Origin: a virus
DNA length: 64,000 bases
Strand: one strand, 5' to 3'
IMG/VR virus record: IMGVR_UViG_3300030333_002466
Span: 1 to 64,000 of that record
The position numbers were made by a program, and so were the translations under genes. Below, piece by piece: positions 36,887 to 46,605 of the stretch (positions within the stretch are counted from its first letter, which is position 1; every line of letters begins with the position of its first letter). A model generated the notes under the pieces. That model was not told the DNA's origin. It made no database searches and saw only the letters and a list, made by a program, of their open reading frames with translations.

Positions 36887-37312
36887 TTATACCTCGTCTC
36901 TTTCAGTAAATACGTATGAAACTCTAGGATTATCTTTATCCACTTCAGTTTCGTGTAGGACTTCCATCTTCACATAATCATCATTATCGTCAATAAGAAC
37001 ACCAAGCTCTGTTAAAGCATCGTATAGAAACTTGGTGTTAGCAGCAATGAAGTTATGTTTATCTGATCTTCTTCTACTTTGCTTGTAAAGCTTTGCTGTA
37101 ACATCAACTGGTTTTGTAAACTTAATATGATCTTGACCAGTATCTTTCAGTATTTGCTCTACCATATCTTTAAACAACTTCTTAGCTTTGTTGTACTCAA
37201 GATAGTGTGCATTGTTTGTATAATTTAGGTTTACTCGGAACTTCTTAGGTTCTTTTGTTTTCCTAGGGATAAGAACTACCACAGGGCAGTCTATCCTAAG
37301 AACCTTAGACAC
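36887..37312 (-). CDS. RusA-like Holliday junction resolvase
   Basis: 141 residues. The phrases KPVDVTAKLYKQSRRRSDKH and KFLYDALTELGVLIDDNDDY fit the RusA fold with its Asp metal ligands (RSDxxN, DD). It would cut branched DNA before packaging. I chose a GTG start at 37312, which overlaps the upstream stop by 8 nt and has GGGAG at proper spacing; a GTG at 37333 would add seven residues. Confidence 0.75.
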   Translation of the reverse strand: MSKVLRIDCPVVVLIPRKTKEPKKFRVNLNYTNNAHYLEYNKAKKLFKDMVEQILKDTGQDHIKFTKPVDVTAKLYKQSRRRSDKHNFIAANTKFLYDALTELGVLIDDNDDYVKMEVLHETEVDKDNPRVSYVFTERDEV

Positions 37313-38306
37313 TAGGAATCTCCCAACGATCACCTTTCATTCTTTGCATCCAAAGAAGATCAGCCTGCTCTTTGATAATCTCATCAATAGTTCTTTCGTA
37401 TCTCACTTCATTCCAACCTTTGTAGTGGTATGTTTCAGTTTCTTCATCCCAACCAGTCTGTGTTTTGTCGTCCCACTTTTGCTCAGAGTACCATGCGTGG
37501 TAAATCTCATAACAACGCTCATAAAGTTCCCTTTCAGAAACACAATCCTCTAGAAGACTCTCAGCGCCTTTATCGCCAATTGTGGCAATCTTTCTGACAC
37601 CATACTTACTAGCGATTGCTTTTGATAAGCCTTGACAGCCGGGAATGTTATCTACGGTCTTATCACCTTTAAGAAGTTGTTGGTAAAAACCACGATTAGC
37701 TTCTTTAAGTGTTACAAGTTGTGGTTCATCATCTTTATCTAGATGATAATGATAACCCGGAGTATTTCGTAAGTCTTTATCAACGGATGCACAAACTGTT
37801 GTTGGGTTCTGTGGGTTGGCGAGGTATCCTCGGTAGGCAATGACAGAACACGCATCATCAGCCTCGTTACCATCAACAACAATAGCCCCATACTTCTTAA
37901 TAGCGTAGTCCCTTACATTGTAAAACCAATACGGTTTCTCTGTATGCTCACGGTTGCCCTTATATTTAAGAACTGTAGCAACTTCCTCTCTATAGTTGCC
38001 CTTGCCAGTGAGATACAATTTGTACTTATCTGCTTTGAGGTTGTTTTTCAAAGCTTTCATTTGCATATCGAAAGCTGCTAATGCTTCCTTTTCTTCAAAG
38101 AAGACTGTTCTAGGTCTAATCTCATAAAGAGTTGTGTCAACCATAAAGAATTCTGATTGATCTTTCAAGTAACCTTTTGCTTCTTTACTATATTCAAATG
38201 TATCAACTAATTCTTCATCTTCATAAATATCGTAATAAACATGTTGTCCAACAGACGCTGCACGATAAACAAGAATATCACCATCAATTGCTACGGTATC
38301 AAACAT
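37305..38306 (-). CDS. 5'-3' exonuclease (FEN / T7 gp6-like)
   Basis: 333 residues. DTVAIDGDILVYRA, LYLTGKGNYREE, VVDGNEADDACSVIAYRGYL, ASVDKDLRNTPG and GDKTVDNIPGCQGLS are the successive acidic motifs of flap endonucleases. It removes RNA primers and degrades host DNA. The ATG at 38306 has AAGGAG at ideal spacing; a start at 38351 would include the terminator stem and is unlikely. Confidence 0.87.
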   Translation of the reverse strand: MFDTVAIDGDILVYRAASVGQHVYYDIYEDEELVDTFEYSKEAKGYLKDQSEFFMVDTTLYEIRPRTVFFEEKEALAAFDMQMKALKNNLKADKYKLYLTGKGNYREEVATVLKYKGNREHTEKPYWFYNVRDYAIKKYGAIVVDGNEADDACSVIAYRGYLANPQNPTTVCASVDKDLRNTPGYHYHLDKDDEPQLVTLKEANRGFYQQLLKGDKTVDNIPGCQGLSKAIASKYGVRKIATIGDKGAESLLEDCVSERELYERCYEIYHAWYSEQKWDDKTQTGWDEETETYHYKGWNEVRYERTIDEIIKEQADLLWMQRMKGDRWEIPSV

Positions 38307-38320
38307 ATTTTCTCCTTTGC

Positions 38321-38349
38321 AAAAGAAAAGGGGCAGCCGAAGCCGCCCC
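38321..38349 (-). terminator. leftward terminator between SSB and exonuclease genes
   Basis: On the minus strand an 8 bp stem with a TTCG loop is followed by TTTTCTTTT. It lies right after the SSB gene and only a few bases before the ribosome site of the exonuclease gene, so it would let the abundant SSB be made in excess over downstream genes. Confidence 0.85.
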
Positions 38350-38356
38350 AAATCTA

Positions 38357-39019
38357 TTAGTAATCGCTGTCGTCTTCGTCAGGGTCAAACGGAGCGTCGT
38401 CGTCGTCACCTTCAGCGTCTCCGGCATCAGAGCCGAAATCATCGTCGTCAGCGTCTTCTGGTTCAGAACTGTAGTCGCCACCTTCAACGACCTCACCAAG
38501 TTCATCAACACTGTCAGCAGCTTGGTACTCGATAAGGTTGTCAACGCGAACAGCCTTAAGTTTTGCGAAAGTACCAAATTTATTGGTGATAACATCGTAC
38601 ATTACCACACCAGTAGAACCGTTACTTACCAGTTTCAACTTAGTAATGTCCTTCAGCAAAGGCTTACCGTCTTCGCTCAAACCAATCTTCTCGTACACCT
38701 TAACTCGATACTTCGGGTCAAACTGTTTCAGACGACCAGTTTCCTTATCTTTGTAGTGAGTATCCTTCTTAAGCTTCACAACATACTGTTCTTCTTGCTC
38801 AGGATACGGAGGGTCGATCTTAAAGACCTCCTTGAATTCTTTGTTGTCAAACTCCTTTGGAGGTTGTTTCTTGAATTCTTTTTTCCAGCGTTTAGCTGTC
38901 TTCTCATCGATAATACAATCAACAGTCCATTCGGTGTTTTGTGCACCTTCAGTCTCATACTTCTGAGCGGGTTGTTGAATCTTAACGTAAGCCAGAACTA
39001 CATCTTTCAATACTGCCAT
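38357..39019 (-). CDS. single-stranded DNA-binding protein
   Basis: 220 residues. The body from about residue 5 to 165 is an OB-fold-like DUF2815/T7 gp2.5-type domain (YETEGAQNTEWTVDCIIDEK). The last 50 residues are almost entirely Asp/Glu/Ser/Gly and end in DEDDSDY, the acidic aromatic tail used by phage SSBs to bind polymerase and helicase. It is followed directly by a strong terminator. Confidence 0.83.
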   Translation of the reverse strand: MAVLKDVVLAYVKIQQPAQKYETEGAQNTEWTVDCIIDEKTAKRWKKEFKKQPPKEFDNKEFKEVFKIDPPYPEQEEQYVVKLKKDTHYKDKETGRLKQFDPKYRVKVYEKIGLSEDGKPLLKDITKLKLVSNGSTGVVMYDVITNKFGTFAKLKAVRVDNLIEYQAADSVDELGEVVEGGDYSSEPEDADDDDFGSDAGDAEGDDDDAPFDPDEDDSDY

Positions 39020-39073
39020 AATTAGCTTCTCCTATTTTGCTATTAAAGTTTTATGCTATTAAATGTTTAGCTT

Positions 39074-39472
39074 TTATTTTCGCTTTTTACCATTGCCAAA
39101 ACTGGCATTATGACTGTGGACTTTTCGCGCCCTAGCGTAAAGAGAGGCGAATCTCTTTCTTTCTGCTTTAGTCATATCCTTTAGAGACTCAGCACACTCA
39201 GGAATAATAGTTTCCTTCTTACCATCATCACGCTTAATGGTGATTGGTGTAGTTTGTACCGGAGTCAGCAACTGATCCATCTTCGGAGTAAGCCAGCCAG
39301 AAACACTCTCAGGCTTCTTCAGACGGTAGGCAGTGCTACCCCCTTGCTTATCGTTTGGATGGTTCTTCTGGTGACGCTCAAGGCGCTTCTTGCGATTCTT
39401 CGCAGCCTTTGCCGGGTAAGAACCGTAGTAGTTCTTCTGAGCGTTACCGTTACGACCTGTTTTACCTGCCAT
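39074..39472 (-). CDS. basic hypothetical protein near SSB
   Basis: 132 residues, very rich in Lys/Arg at both ends (AAKNRKKRLERHQKNHPNDK and KAERKRFASLYARARKV). Not recognised; probably nucleic acid-binding. A promoter with an inverted repeat lies just upstream. Confidence 0.55.
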   Translation of the reverse strand: MAGKTGRNGNAQKNYYGSYPAKAAKNRKKRLERHQKNHPNDKQGGSTAYRLKKPESVSGWLTPKMDQLLTPVQTTPITIKRDDGKKETIIPECAESLKDMTKAERKRFASLYARARKVHSHNASFGNGKKRK

Positions 39473-39512
39473 AATTAATTCCTCCTATTAAATTTCCTCA
39501 CACTGTATAGAT

Positions 39513-39541
39513 AGTCTATCGTGAGAACCTATGAAAGTCAA
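39513..39541 (-). promoter_or_regulatory. leftward promoter before the basic protein/SSB genes
   Basis: On the minus strand TTGACT (39536-39541) and TAGACT (39513-39518) with a 17 bp spacer. It could give additional transcription of the SSB segment. Confidence 0.5.
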
Positions 39542-39553
39542 CCCCACGATAGA
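39515..39553 (-). repeat. 9-bp inverted repeat bracketing a promoter
   Basis: TCTATCGTG at 39515-39523 and its exact reverse complement at 39545-39553, 21 bp apart. One arm covers the -10 and the other lies just upstream of the -35 of the leftward promoter, so it may be an operator. Confidence 0.55.
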
Positions 39554-39558
39554 ATTTT

Positions 39559-39711
39559 TTAATTGAGATCACTCAATATAATCAACTTACCCTCGCGTTC
39601 CTCTATATCGGATTCTTCCAATTTGAACTCGGAGGTTTGCCCGCAGGAGTGAACTAAGAAGTAAACCTCTAAGTCTTCTCCATATTTTTCAATAAGTTCT
39701 TTTAGGTTCAT
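39559..39711 (-). CDS. 50-residue hypothetical protein
   Basis: A small acidic ORF (MNLKELIEKYGEDLEVYFLV...). Its ATG overlaps the polymerase stop codon (TAATG), implying translational coupling. Codon use is like that of its neighbours. Contains a CG pair near the centre but no named motif. Confidence 0.6.
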   Translation of the reverse strand: MNLKELIEKYGEDLEVYFLVHSCGQTSEFKLEESDIEEREGKLIILSDLN

Positions 39712-41993
39712 TAGTGACATTCTGCCCAATTAGTTCCAATGTCATAGTCAGCGGCAAGATTGACACGGAAGTTGTAGTATTCACCAGCTTCTGCCATAGT
39801 TTCAGCAAATGTCTGACCAATAATTGACCAACCTCTCACAAACTTACCATCCTTCTCATGCACGTTACTTAGAACTTTACCTTCAATTTCAAAAGCTTCA
39901 GCTTCTTCTTTGGTGTTAAACTCATACATATCGATAAGCTCTGGTGAGACCTGCCACTGACATTCGTCGTGATAGTGAATCATCTGTGAAGCTTTAATCT
40001 CAGAATCCCTGAAAGGATTGCTGTAAAGACCTTGCTTCTTAAGCCTACGCATGTAGAGAACCATCTGACGCTTCATTACGATAGCACCTGTACTTTGGAA
40101 CAACACGTTCAACAGAGAGTGTTCTGAACGAGTCATAAGCTTACGACCGTCGATACCTCTGATAAACACCTTACGTCCCTTGGTTTTCCAGTAAGTTGCA
40201 ACACGTTCTTTCAAAATCTTGAGAGGCAGTGAAGCGTCCCAAAAGTCTTCAAAGATTTTCTCAGCTTCTGCCAGACTAACACCAAGGGTCTTGGCAATTT
40301 TTCTAGCCTGTGCGCCGTATGTTGTTGCATACTTCAGAGTTTTAGCTGTATCCCTTGTAACATCCATCTTTGCAGCGTTAACTGTGTGAATGTCATGAGG
40401 CTTCTCAGAAATCAAAGCCGTAGCATATTCATCACCACCTTCAAATTGCTTAGTGAAGTGAGCCTCGACCCTAGCCTCTAAGCCAGCAGCGTCTGAACCA
40501 ATCTGGTACTGTCCTTCAGGGACTCCGAATAACGCACGAATAAACTCACCGTATGTACTGGATACCCTCGGGACGTTGGCAACATCCTTATGTGTATATC
40601 TGAAGGTATTTGTACCAGCGGTATCAGCCGGTGTCGATATACGTCCATCTTGATATATTCTGTCATCGTTCAACCATCCTGTACCTTTCTCAGACTTAAT
40701 AGCATTACGTCTGTGGCGATATGTCAACCACAATACAAGATCGCCAATCCAGTCAAATTTACTCCCAAGCTCTACAAGGTTTGGACAGATTTGTTTGTCT
40801 GTACCAACAGTCAGAGACGGAGTTGAAAGTACACGCAAAGGTCTCTCTCGATCATGCTTTAGAAGCTTCTTACGGAACTCCTGTGGCTTAATCTTAAGAT
40901 GCTTAAGCCTTGGCTTCATGTACTCACTTTCCATAGTCTGCTCGATGTAACGCTCACAAGCAGCCTTGAACTTGACGAAGTTTTGCTTCTTCTTCTTAGA
41001 GTCGAGAGTCAAATCTTTCTCTTTCCAAGCAGAAGGTTCCCATCCTTGAGAGATCAAGTATTGCTTAATAGCATCCTGATCAGCCAACTTCATAGGTTCT
41101 GTGCCCAACACAGGTTCTTGTGGCATCGGAATCGACCACTCCTTTCCAAAACCTTTTGCCAACCAATCTCCATAATCATCTTGAGAATATTCCATTTCAT
41201 GTTTCTCAAGGAAGTTAATCATGTGTTGTGACAACTCACCGCTTTTCTTAACCTGAATCTTAGGCGGTATAAACTTCTTAGCAGTGGTCTTAGTCATTGG
41301 TTTTGCAGGCAGCAGAGGTTCAATCTTAGCCTCAATTGTTGCCATCTTCTCGTCAAGGTCTTCAACACACCACTCAGCAAGCTCTCGATTAAATCTAAAG
41401 CCAAAGTGACTTTGAATTGTCACATAGTAACGAATAGTTTGTTCCAACCAAAACGCTTCAGACCAATCCCAACTACGCCACTCTTGAATCATCAAGTGAT
41501 CATAGACTTTATGGTTCAAGTTAACGTCCTGTACACAATACTTAAGCATTGCTTCAGAATACTCAGACCAATCAGACTGTTTACCAAAGTCGTCTTTGTG
41601 GAAAGAAAGTCGATCCCCCCAAGGTTCAAGACCATGACCACTTAAGCGATCTGGATTCAGCAATTTGCTTAGTACAAGTGTGTCGCAAATCTCTACTTCT
41701 TTACCATCGATTGTGAAAGGGTCTGCATCAAATTTCAGACCAAATACCAACTCAATTACAAGCAAGTCATAGTCAATAATGTTGTGACCAATTACCTTAG
41801 TACACTTCTTAAAGAACTCAGGAAAGTCCCAAAGGTTTTCTGGTGTGAATTTATAGATCATTCCAGACTTAACATCCTTTGCTACAATACAGTGAACCAT
41901 AAATGTTGGTTTCAACTTGAAAGGATATTGGTTATAATTTATACTACTGCTATCAAGTAAGCCAGTAGCTTCAATGTCAAATACTACTTCCAT
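39711..41993 (-). CDS. DNA polymerase, family A, with 3'-5' exonuclease domain
   Basis: 760 residues. Exonuclease motifs: FDIEATG at 5-11, HNIIDYD near 70, and YCVQDVNLN near 152. Polymerase motif A is GSDAAGLEARVEAHF near residue 496, motif B RDTAKTLKYATTYGA near 550 and motif C HYHDE near 673. Motif B has Tyr at the site where T7 polymerase has Tyr526, which in that enzyme allows efficient dideoxynucleotide use. Layout is T7-like, so it may use a host thioredoxin-like clamp, but that loop is not obvious. Confidence 0.93.
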   Translation of the reverse strand: MEVVFDIEATGLLDSSSINYNQYPFKLKPTFMVHCIVAKDVKSGMIYKFTPENLWDFPEFFKKCTKVIGHNIIDYDLLVIELVFGLKFDADPFTIDGKEVEICDTLVLSKLLNPDRLSGHGLEPWGDRLSFHKDDFGKQSDWSEYSEAMLKYCVQDVNLNHKVYDHLMIQEWRSWDWSEAFWLEQTIRYYVTIQSHFGFRFNRELAEWCVEDLDEKMATIEAKIEPLLPAKPMTKTTAKKFIPPKIQVKKSGELSQHMINFLEKHEMEYSQDDYGDWLAKGFGKEWSIPMPQEPVLGTEPMKLADQDAIKQYLISQGWEPSAWKEKDLTLDSKKKKQNFVKFKAACERYIEQTMESEYMKPRLKHLKIKPQEFRKKLLKHDRERPLRVLSTPSLTVGTDKQICPNLVELGSKFDWIGDLVLWLTYRHRRNAIKSEKGTGWLNDDRIYQDGRISTPADTAGTNTFRYTHKDVANVPRVSSTYGEFIRALFGVPEGQYQIGSDAAGLEARVEAHFTKQFEGGDEYATALISEKPHDIHTVNAAKMDVTRDTAKTLKYATTYGAQARKIAKTLGVSLAEAEKIFEDFWDASLPLKILKERVATYWKTKGRKVFIRGIDGRKLMTRSEHSLLNVLFQSTGAIVMKRQMVLYMRRLKKQGLYSNPFRDSEIKASQMIHYHDECQWQVSPELIDMYEFNTKEEAEAFEIEGKVLSNVHEKDGKFVRGWSIIGQTFAETMAEAGEYYNFRVNLAADYDIGTNWAECH

Positions 41994-42041
41994 ACTAACT
42001 CCTAGTTGATTCTAGTTGTGTTCGGATGAGTAGCCCCCTAA

Positions 42042-43892
42042 TTAATAGGAGGCTGGTTCATCTACGTGTTCTTGAGTGTAGGCACCAAGCATTCCGAAGT
42101 CTTCCTCATCATCGCTATAGTCACCTTCAGGGTCATACCCTTCCTCAAGTCTTGCTGTTTGATTGTTGTAGAACCACCATCCAGCAGGGCCTGTATTACC
42201 AGTCCTACGGGCTTTACTTACAACAACCTTAGTTGTGTTACGAACTCTCTCGTCAGGGTGTTCTTTGTCTCTCATCAAAAGAATGTTGACCATACCAACT
42301 TGGAAGATAGAACCTGAACCCTTAATATCTTCTTCGTGAATGTCAGCACCAGTTGAGTTAGCCTTAGCTCCAGAACCACTTTTACGAACGTGAGCTACGT
42401 TAATGTGAACAATCTTCTCACGCTTTACAAAGCGAAGTAGCCATGACATAAACTCATCCATACCTTCGTTCTGTTTACCGCTTAAAGCGAGTGTCAGAGG
42501 GTCTAGAATGATACCCTTACAGTCACAACCCTTAACCATGTATTCAATCTTATTCTTAAGATCATCGTCACATACATCACCTTGATGGTCAAGAATAATA
42601 AATCTATCCTCACCATTAGGTAGCTTAGTAAGTTGATCATAAGCATCCTTGAACTTCTCGGTCTGGTAAAGTTCGCGTTTTTCTTCATCATCCATGTTAG
42701 CAAGTTTGATGCCAAGGTGTACACTTACCAAGTTCTCGATAAGTTCACCCATATCACTCTCTAGAGGAATAACACCAATCTTATGCTCTGAATTGAAAAC
42801 GAAATGATAAAGAAACTCATTTACAACCGTAGTTTTACCTACTGAACTCGCAGCAACTACGTTGATAATCTCACCTAAAGCAAAACCACCATTCATCATT
42901 TGTTGAAGACGAGCAGCGAAAGCAGGCAAACCTAGCTTAACCCAATTAGCTCTTTCCATCAAAGCGTCAAAAGTTTGACTACTACCTACAACACCAGCAG
43001 GAGTGTATTTACCATGCTGTGCAGCTTTCCAGAAGGCTTGGTATAGTTCGTCCTGAAGATCATCCTTTACGTAATCACAAGGGTCATTCAGTCGAAGATC
43101 AGCAATATGTGCTTGCCCCGGTTTCAATAGCTTTGCAACAGCTTCAGCGGCTTTTTTACCAGCTTCGTCATTGTCAAGCATGATGATAACTTTCTCGAAA
43201 GAAGTCACCCAATCATAGTTTGCTTTGACCTGCTTATCTGTAGAAGGTTCCCCTGTCACACCAGAAACTACAGGAGTTTCATACTTAGGGTTCTTCTCCA
43301 TCATGGTTTGTTTCATAGCCATAGCATCTTCTTCACCACCTACGATGATGAGGAACTTACCACCTTTCGGATAAAGATGTTGACCAAACATTTCACAATC
43401 ATTTTTTACACTACCAATCGCTCGGAAGTGTCGTTTGTCTTTCTTAGGAACTGAGAGATTTCTGACTTTATAGCCGACGATCTCACCGCCTTTTGTTACT
43501 GGATAGTAACGCTTGAAGGGTTTGCCGTTTGCATCGAACTCTGTGCGTACACCATACATTTCGTTGATTGGCTTTTTCAGTTTACGCTTTCGATCACCAC
43601 GACATTCTAATTCTAAAACATCATCTAATTCTTCTACCACTTGGTTATGATCCTCCCAACTATCATCTGCCTCTATTACTCCTTCAAAATCCTCACCATA
43701 GAAGGTCTCGACAAGTTTTGGTGGAATATAGCCCTTACCACCACTATCACCACAGGCGAAGCAGTAACCGTCTATAAACTCATTACCTTTCTTGTCGAGC
43801 TTCTTGTAAAGGGTTACGGCATCCGAAGAACCGCAACCCTCATGAGGACAGGGAAGGTGTGTTTTATAAGTATCACCTTCTTGTTGACTCAT
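42042..43892 (-). CDS. primase-helicase (T7 gp4-like)
   Basis: 616 residues. An N-terminal zinc finger (C15, C20, C44, C47) reads the priming site. A TOPRIM primase centre with GGEEDAMA lies near residue 186. The C-terminal RecA/DnaB-type helicase has Walker A AASSVGKTT near 350 and an IILDP motif near 462. It primes lagging strands and unwinds the fork for the adjacent polymerase. Confidence 0.92.
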   Translation of the reverse strand: MSQQEGDTYKTHLPCPHEGCGSSDAVTLYKKLDKKGNEFIDGYCFACGDSGGKGYIPPKLVETFYGEDFEGVIEADDSWEDHNQVVEELDDVLELECRGDRKRKLKKPINEMYGVRTEFDANGKPFKRYYPVTKGGEIVGYKVRNLSVPKKDKRHFRAIGSVKNDCEMFGQHLYPKGGKFLIIVGGEEDAMAMKQTMMEKNPKYETPVVSGVTGEPSTDKQVKANYDWVTSFEKVIIMLDNDEAGKKAAEAVAKLLKPGQAHIADLRLNDPCDYVKDDLQDELYQAFWKAAQHGKYTPAGVVGSSQTFDALMERANWVKLGLPAFAARLQQMMNGGFALGEIINVVAASSVGKTTVVNEFLYHFVFNSEHKIGVIPLESDMGELIENLVSVHLGIKLANMDDEEKRELYQTEKFKDAYDQLTKLPNGEDRFIILDHQGDVCDDDLKNKIEYMVKGCDCKGIILDPLTLALSGKQNEGMDEFMSWLLRFVKREKIVHINVAHVRKSGSGAKANSTGADIHEEDIKGSGSIFQVGMVNILLMRDKEHPDERVRNTTKVVVSKARRTGNTGPAGWWFYNNQTARLEEGYDPEGDYSDDEEDFGMLGAYTQEHVDEPASY

Positions 43893-43904
43893 TTTTCTCC
43901 CTAT

Positions 43905-45476
43905 TTAGAATGACTTAGAAACTCGTTCACGAATCTGTGACAGTGTTTGCAGACGTTTCATATCACCATCTTCAAATACAACTTTCAATTCGTTACTCTC
44001 TGAGTTTACATCAGACCAGCCAACTCTGTCAACTAGTTTCAGCATGTTGCCTTGAATTTCCTCGTCTTTGATAACCATCAGTAGACCAGTAGCAGACTTC
44101 TTAGTCCCATCATCAGTCACAGGGTCTTTAAAAATTTCCTTACCCTCGCCGTTGATTTCACAGTAAGTTGCCTTCATAGCCATACCAAAAGTATCACGAG
44201 TAATCATCTGGTAAGTATATGAACCTACGCCGAAGACTACGTTACCTGAACTAAAGCCTTTGTCTTTAAGACGCTGGCAGATTTGCTTACAGCGTTCCAA
44301 AGTAATAGAGTCACCATAGATCAATCCAACGTGGCTGTCAAGCTCTTTGTAACCTTTCTCGTTAACAGTGCCACCGAATTGCTCCCAAAGGATTTGAATA
44401 GCCCCTTTGATAACATTCTCGCTCAGAGGTTCGCAACCGCCTTTGAATGCAGCACCATCCCAAGCTTCCAGTGGGTAAGGCACACCGTCACGAGTACGGC
44501 GATAAGAGCCTTCTGGCAGACCACAGATGATATCAACAGGGTCTCCACTATCAGGACGAAAGACTACCTTACCGTCACGCTTCATGATTTCATCTTTCAA
44601 TGCTGGTGCAATCTCAGTTAGAACCTTCCACAAGTCCCAAGTATCTGAAACGATACCTACAAGGCCATTCGGATACAGTTCTGTGATGAATCGCTTGTAG
44701 GTATTGAACTCGTCTTCCTTACCACCAGCACACATTACAGAGTGTTCTGAAGCAGGAATAGAAGTACCAATCAGTTCTTCTGTAGGCTCTGCTCCATAGT
44801 AACGCTCACAAGTATCAATAGCAGGAATGTTATCAGTTCCTACAAAACTCAGCAAGTGCCCTACACCACTGTTTGCAGCATCAGCACGACCAGACATACC
44901 ACGCATAGAAAAGTCGTGTACGCTGAACGGGATCATTTCTTTAGCTGCGCCAGTTTCTTCTGCATACTTCTCAAGAATCTTACGATATTCCCGAGCAATG
45001 GTAGCGACAGTAGAGGGCTTCCAGATTTCAGCAGACATAACAGTTTCAATGTAGTTAGTCAACCAAAAGAATTCTGGCAGTGTATTCTCTACAGTAAACA
45101 TTGGAACCTTGAAAGGAACAATTGTACCTTCAGGCAGCGCACGAATACGCAGCGGCAGATAGCCAAGGTTGTGCAATTCTTCAATGTGTGAAAAATCAAT
45201 GGCATCGGGGCCAAGTGAAGTTTCGATACGGCTGCGGTAATAACCAACAGCATTGTCTAAGGGAACATTAAAGAAGTTCTCGTTCCATTCTTCAATCAAG
45301 TGTTCCAGAATAAACTTCTGAAGACCTACAAATACAACTCCATCTACATCACGACCAAAGTGCTTACCGCTACGTGGAGTAAAGTTAGAGAAAACTAGTT
45401 CAGTACCTTCAGGATACTGGAACTTGTGGTTTACTTTGTAAAAATCTGTTTGCGTCATTGGGTGTTGTTTGTTCAT
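43905..45476 (-). CDS. nadV: nicotinamide phosphoribosyltransferase-like enzyme (NAMPT / Namat candidate)
   Basis: 523 residues, full length for NAMPT. Conserved active-site phrases: SVHDFSMRG (187-193), PASEHSVMCA with H245, VSDTWDLW (277-284), FRPDSGDP with R307 and D309, corresponding to human His247, Arg311 and Asp313. A canonical enzyme joins nicotinamide to PRPP to give NMN. A relative in the phage NARP1 pathway instead joins nicotinamide to ADP-ribose-pyrophosphate, giving NAD+ directly. The Prs-like gene in the same operon would supply the co-substrate in either case. Which reaction applies cannot be told from sequence by eye. Confidence 0.88.
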   Translation of the reverse strand: MNKQHPMTQTDFYKVNHKFQYPEGTELVFSNFTPRSGKHFGRDVDGVVFVGLQKFILEHLIEEWNENFFNVPLDNAVGYYRSRIETSLGPDAIDFSHIEELHNLGYLPLRIRALPEGTIVPFKVPMFTVENTLPEFFWLTNYIETVMSAEIWKPSTVATIAREYRKILEKYAEETGAAKEMIPFSVHDFSMRGMSGRADAANSGVGHLLSFVGTDNIPAIDTCERYYGAEPTEELIGTSIPASEHSVMCAGGKEDEFNTYKRFITELYPNGLVGIVSDTWDLWKVLTEIAPALKDEIMKRDGKVVFRPDSGDPVDIICGLPEGSYRRTRDGVPYPLEAWDGAAFKGGCEPLSENVIKGAIQILWEQFGGTVNEKGYKELDSHVGLIYGDSITLERCKQICQRLKDKGFSSGNVVFGVGSYTYQMITRDTFGMAMKATYCEINGEGKEIFKDPVTDDGTKKSATGLLMVIKDEEIQGNMLKLVDRVGWSDVNSESNELKVVFEDGDMKRLQTLSQIRERVSKSF

Positions 45477-45486
45477 AATTTCCCTC

Positions 45487-45717
45487 CTAATCTATGTATT
45501 TAACAAGTATGTGTACAAAAGACAGTACGATACTTACGAATAACAAAGATGTAAGTACAGCCTTTGTCTGAACAAATAGCCCTACAATAAATGCGAATAT
45601 AAGGCCACAGACCATTGCGACTACTACAAATAGTACTACAACAGCACATATCTTGTCAATTATTGGTACTTCTTGATTCCAGAACCAATCTCTTAAGTTG
45701 ATCAGAGTATCTTTCAT
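45487..45717 (-). CDS. small membrane protein in the NAD block
   Basis: 76 residues with two membrane segments (about 19-50 and 54-72) after a polar N-terminus (LRDWFWNQEVPIID). Its ATG overlaps the macro-domain stop (ATGA). Not recognised. Confidence 0.55.
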   Translation of the reverse strand: MKDTLINLRDWFWNQEVPIIDKICAVVVLFVVVAMVCGLIFAFIVGLFVQTKAVLTSLLFVSIVLSFVHILVKYID

Positions 45718-46232
45718 TTGTCCTCCTTATAAATTACACAAGTAAGATCGCTAAATCCGATCAAATCAATAATCTCCTCAATCATATCCCAATTACCACC
45801 AGCAAGTCCAGCACCAATTTTAGGGATACCAATACGACAAGGTGCTTGTGGATTCATATCATACAGCAATTTAATCTGATTGAACACCTGACCAACAGCA
45901 TCGTAATCAACGTGTACCAGATTTCTTGGAGCGAATCGGTATTGAGTATATGCGTTGATAACAGTGAAGTTGTATGGCTTGCTGTTAATTTTTGGAGGTA
46001 CATTGTGTGAAACCCCCGACCAACCATTAACATGAGCCTGAGTAAACATACCAAGCTTATACTTATCACCCTTCTGAGTCATTTGATCAATCAAATAAGC
46101 TTTAGGGTATCTCTGCCTTATTTGAGCAGCAATACCTGAACCCATAGTGTTAAAACAGTTACAGCCGTGTACAATAATGTCGAACTTACCGGCTTCTGCC
46201 ATGTCCAAAAGATTACCTTCCACATATTTCAT
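45714..46232 (-). CDS. macro-domain protein (ADP-ribose-1''-phosphate phosphatase-like)
   Basis: 172 residues, a single macro domain: KFDIIVHGCNCFNTMGSGIA near residues 18-37, and GIPKIGAGLAGGNWDMI near residue 140, which form the ADP-ribose pocket. Family members remove ADP-ribose from proteins or the phosphate from ADP-ribose-1''-P. Standing between NAMPT-like and Prs-like genes, it may act on ADP-ribose made by host NAD-cleaving defences or by RNA ligation (inference). Confidence 0.82.
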   Translation of the reverse strand: MKYVEGNLLDMAEAGKFDIIVHGCNCFNTMGSGIAAQIRQRYPKAYLIDQMTQKGDKYKLGMFTQAHVNGWSGVSHNVPPKINSKPYNFTVINAYTQYRFAPRNLVHVDYDAVGQVFNQIKLLYDMNPQAPCRIGIPKIGAGLAGGNWDMIEEIIDLIGFSDLTCVIYKEDK

Positions 46233-46597
46233 TTAAACCTCCGGTCTTCCCAAGTTTCTGCTCTATCTGTACCATGATAAGGACAGGCATCTGTGATGAT
46301 ATTAAAGAATGTACCCATTCTATCACGATTATCCATCTTAGGACAAGTACAACCTTGTAATTCAAACCAGTAGCTATGGTACGACTTATCCAAAGGGAAC
46401 TTCCAGATAAGTTGCATAGTATACTCAAGACCTCTCACAATATCTACAGCTTGCTTTGGAGTGTCACACAGCATACTAGGTCTGGCTAGAATTTGATGGA
46501 GGTTTTTATACACAGAGTTAAGTCCATGCATATCCTCATCTGTCAACCCCCTACTTTTTGCCAGAGCAACATTAAACTTAAACTCTGTGTTTTCCAT
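46229..46597 (-). CDS. hypothetical protein in the NAD block
   Basis: 122 residues. Not recognised. Helical N-terminal half (LARPSMLCDTPKQAVDIVRG), then a short segment with C...C and CPYHG that might bind zinc (GCTCPKMDN, ACPYHG). Overlaps the macro gene by 4 nt. Confidence 0.55.
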   Translation of the reverse strand: MENTEFKFNVALAKSRGLTDEDMHGLNSVYKNLHQILARPSMLCDTPKQAVDIVRGLEYTMQLIWKFPLDKSYHSYWFELQGCTCPKMDNRDRMGTFFNIITDACPYHGTDRAETWEDRRFK

Positions 46598-46605
46598 AAA
46601 ACCTC

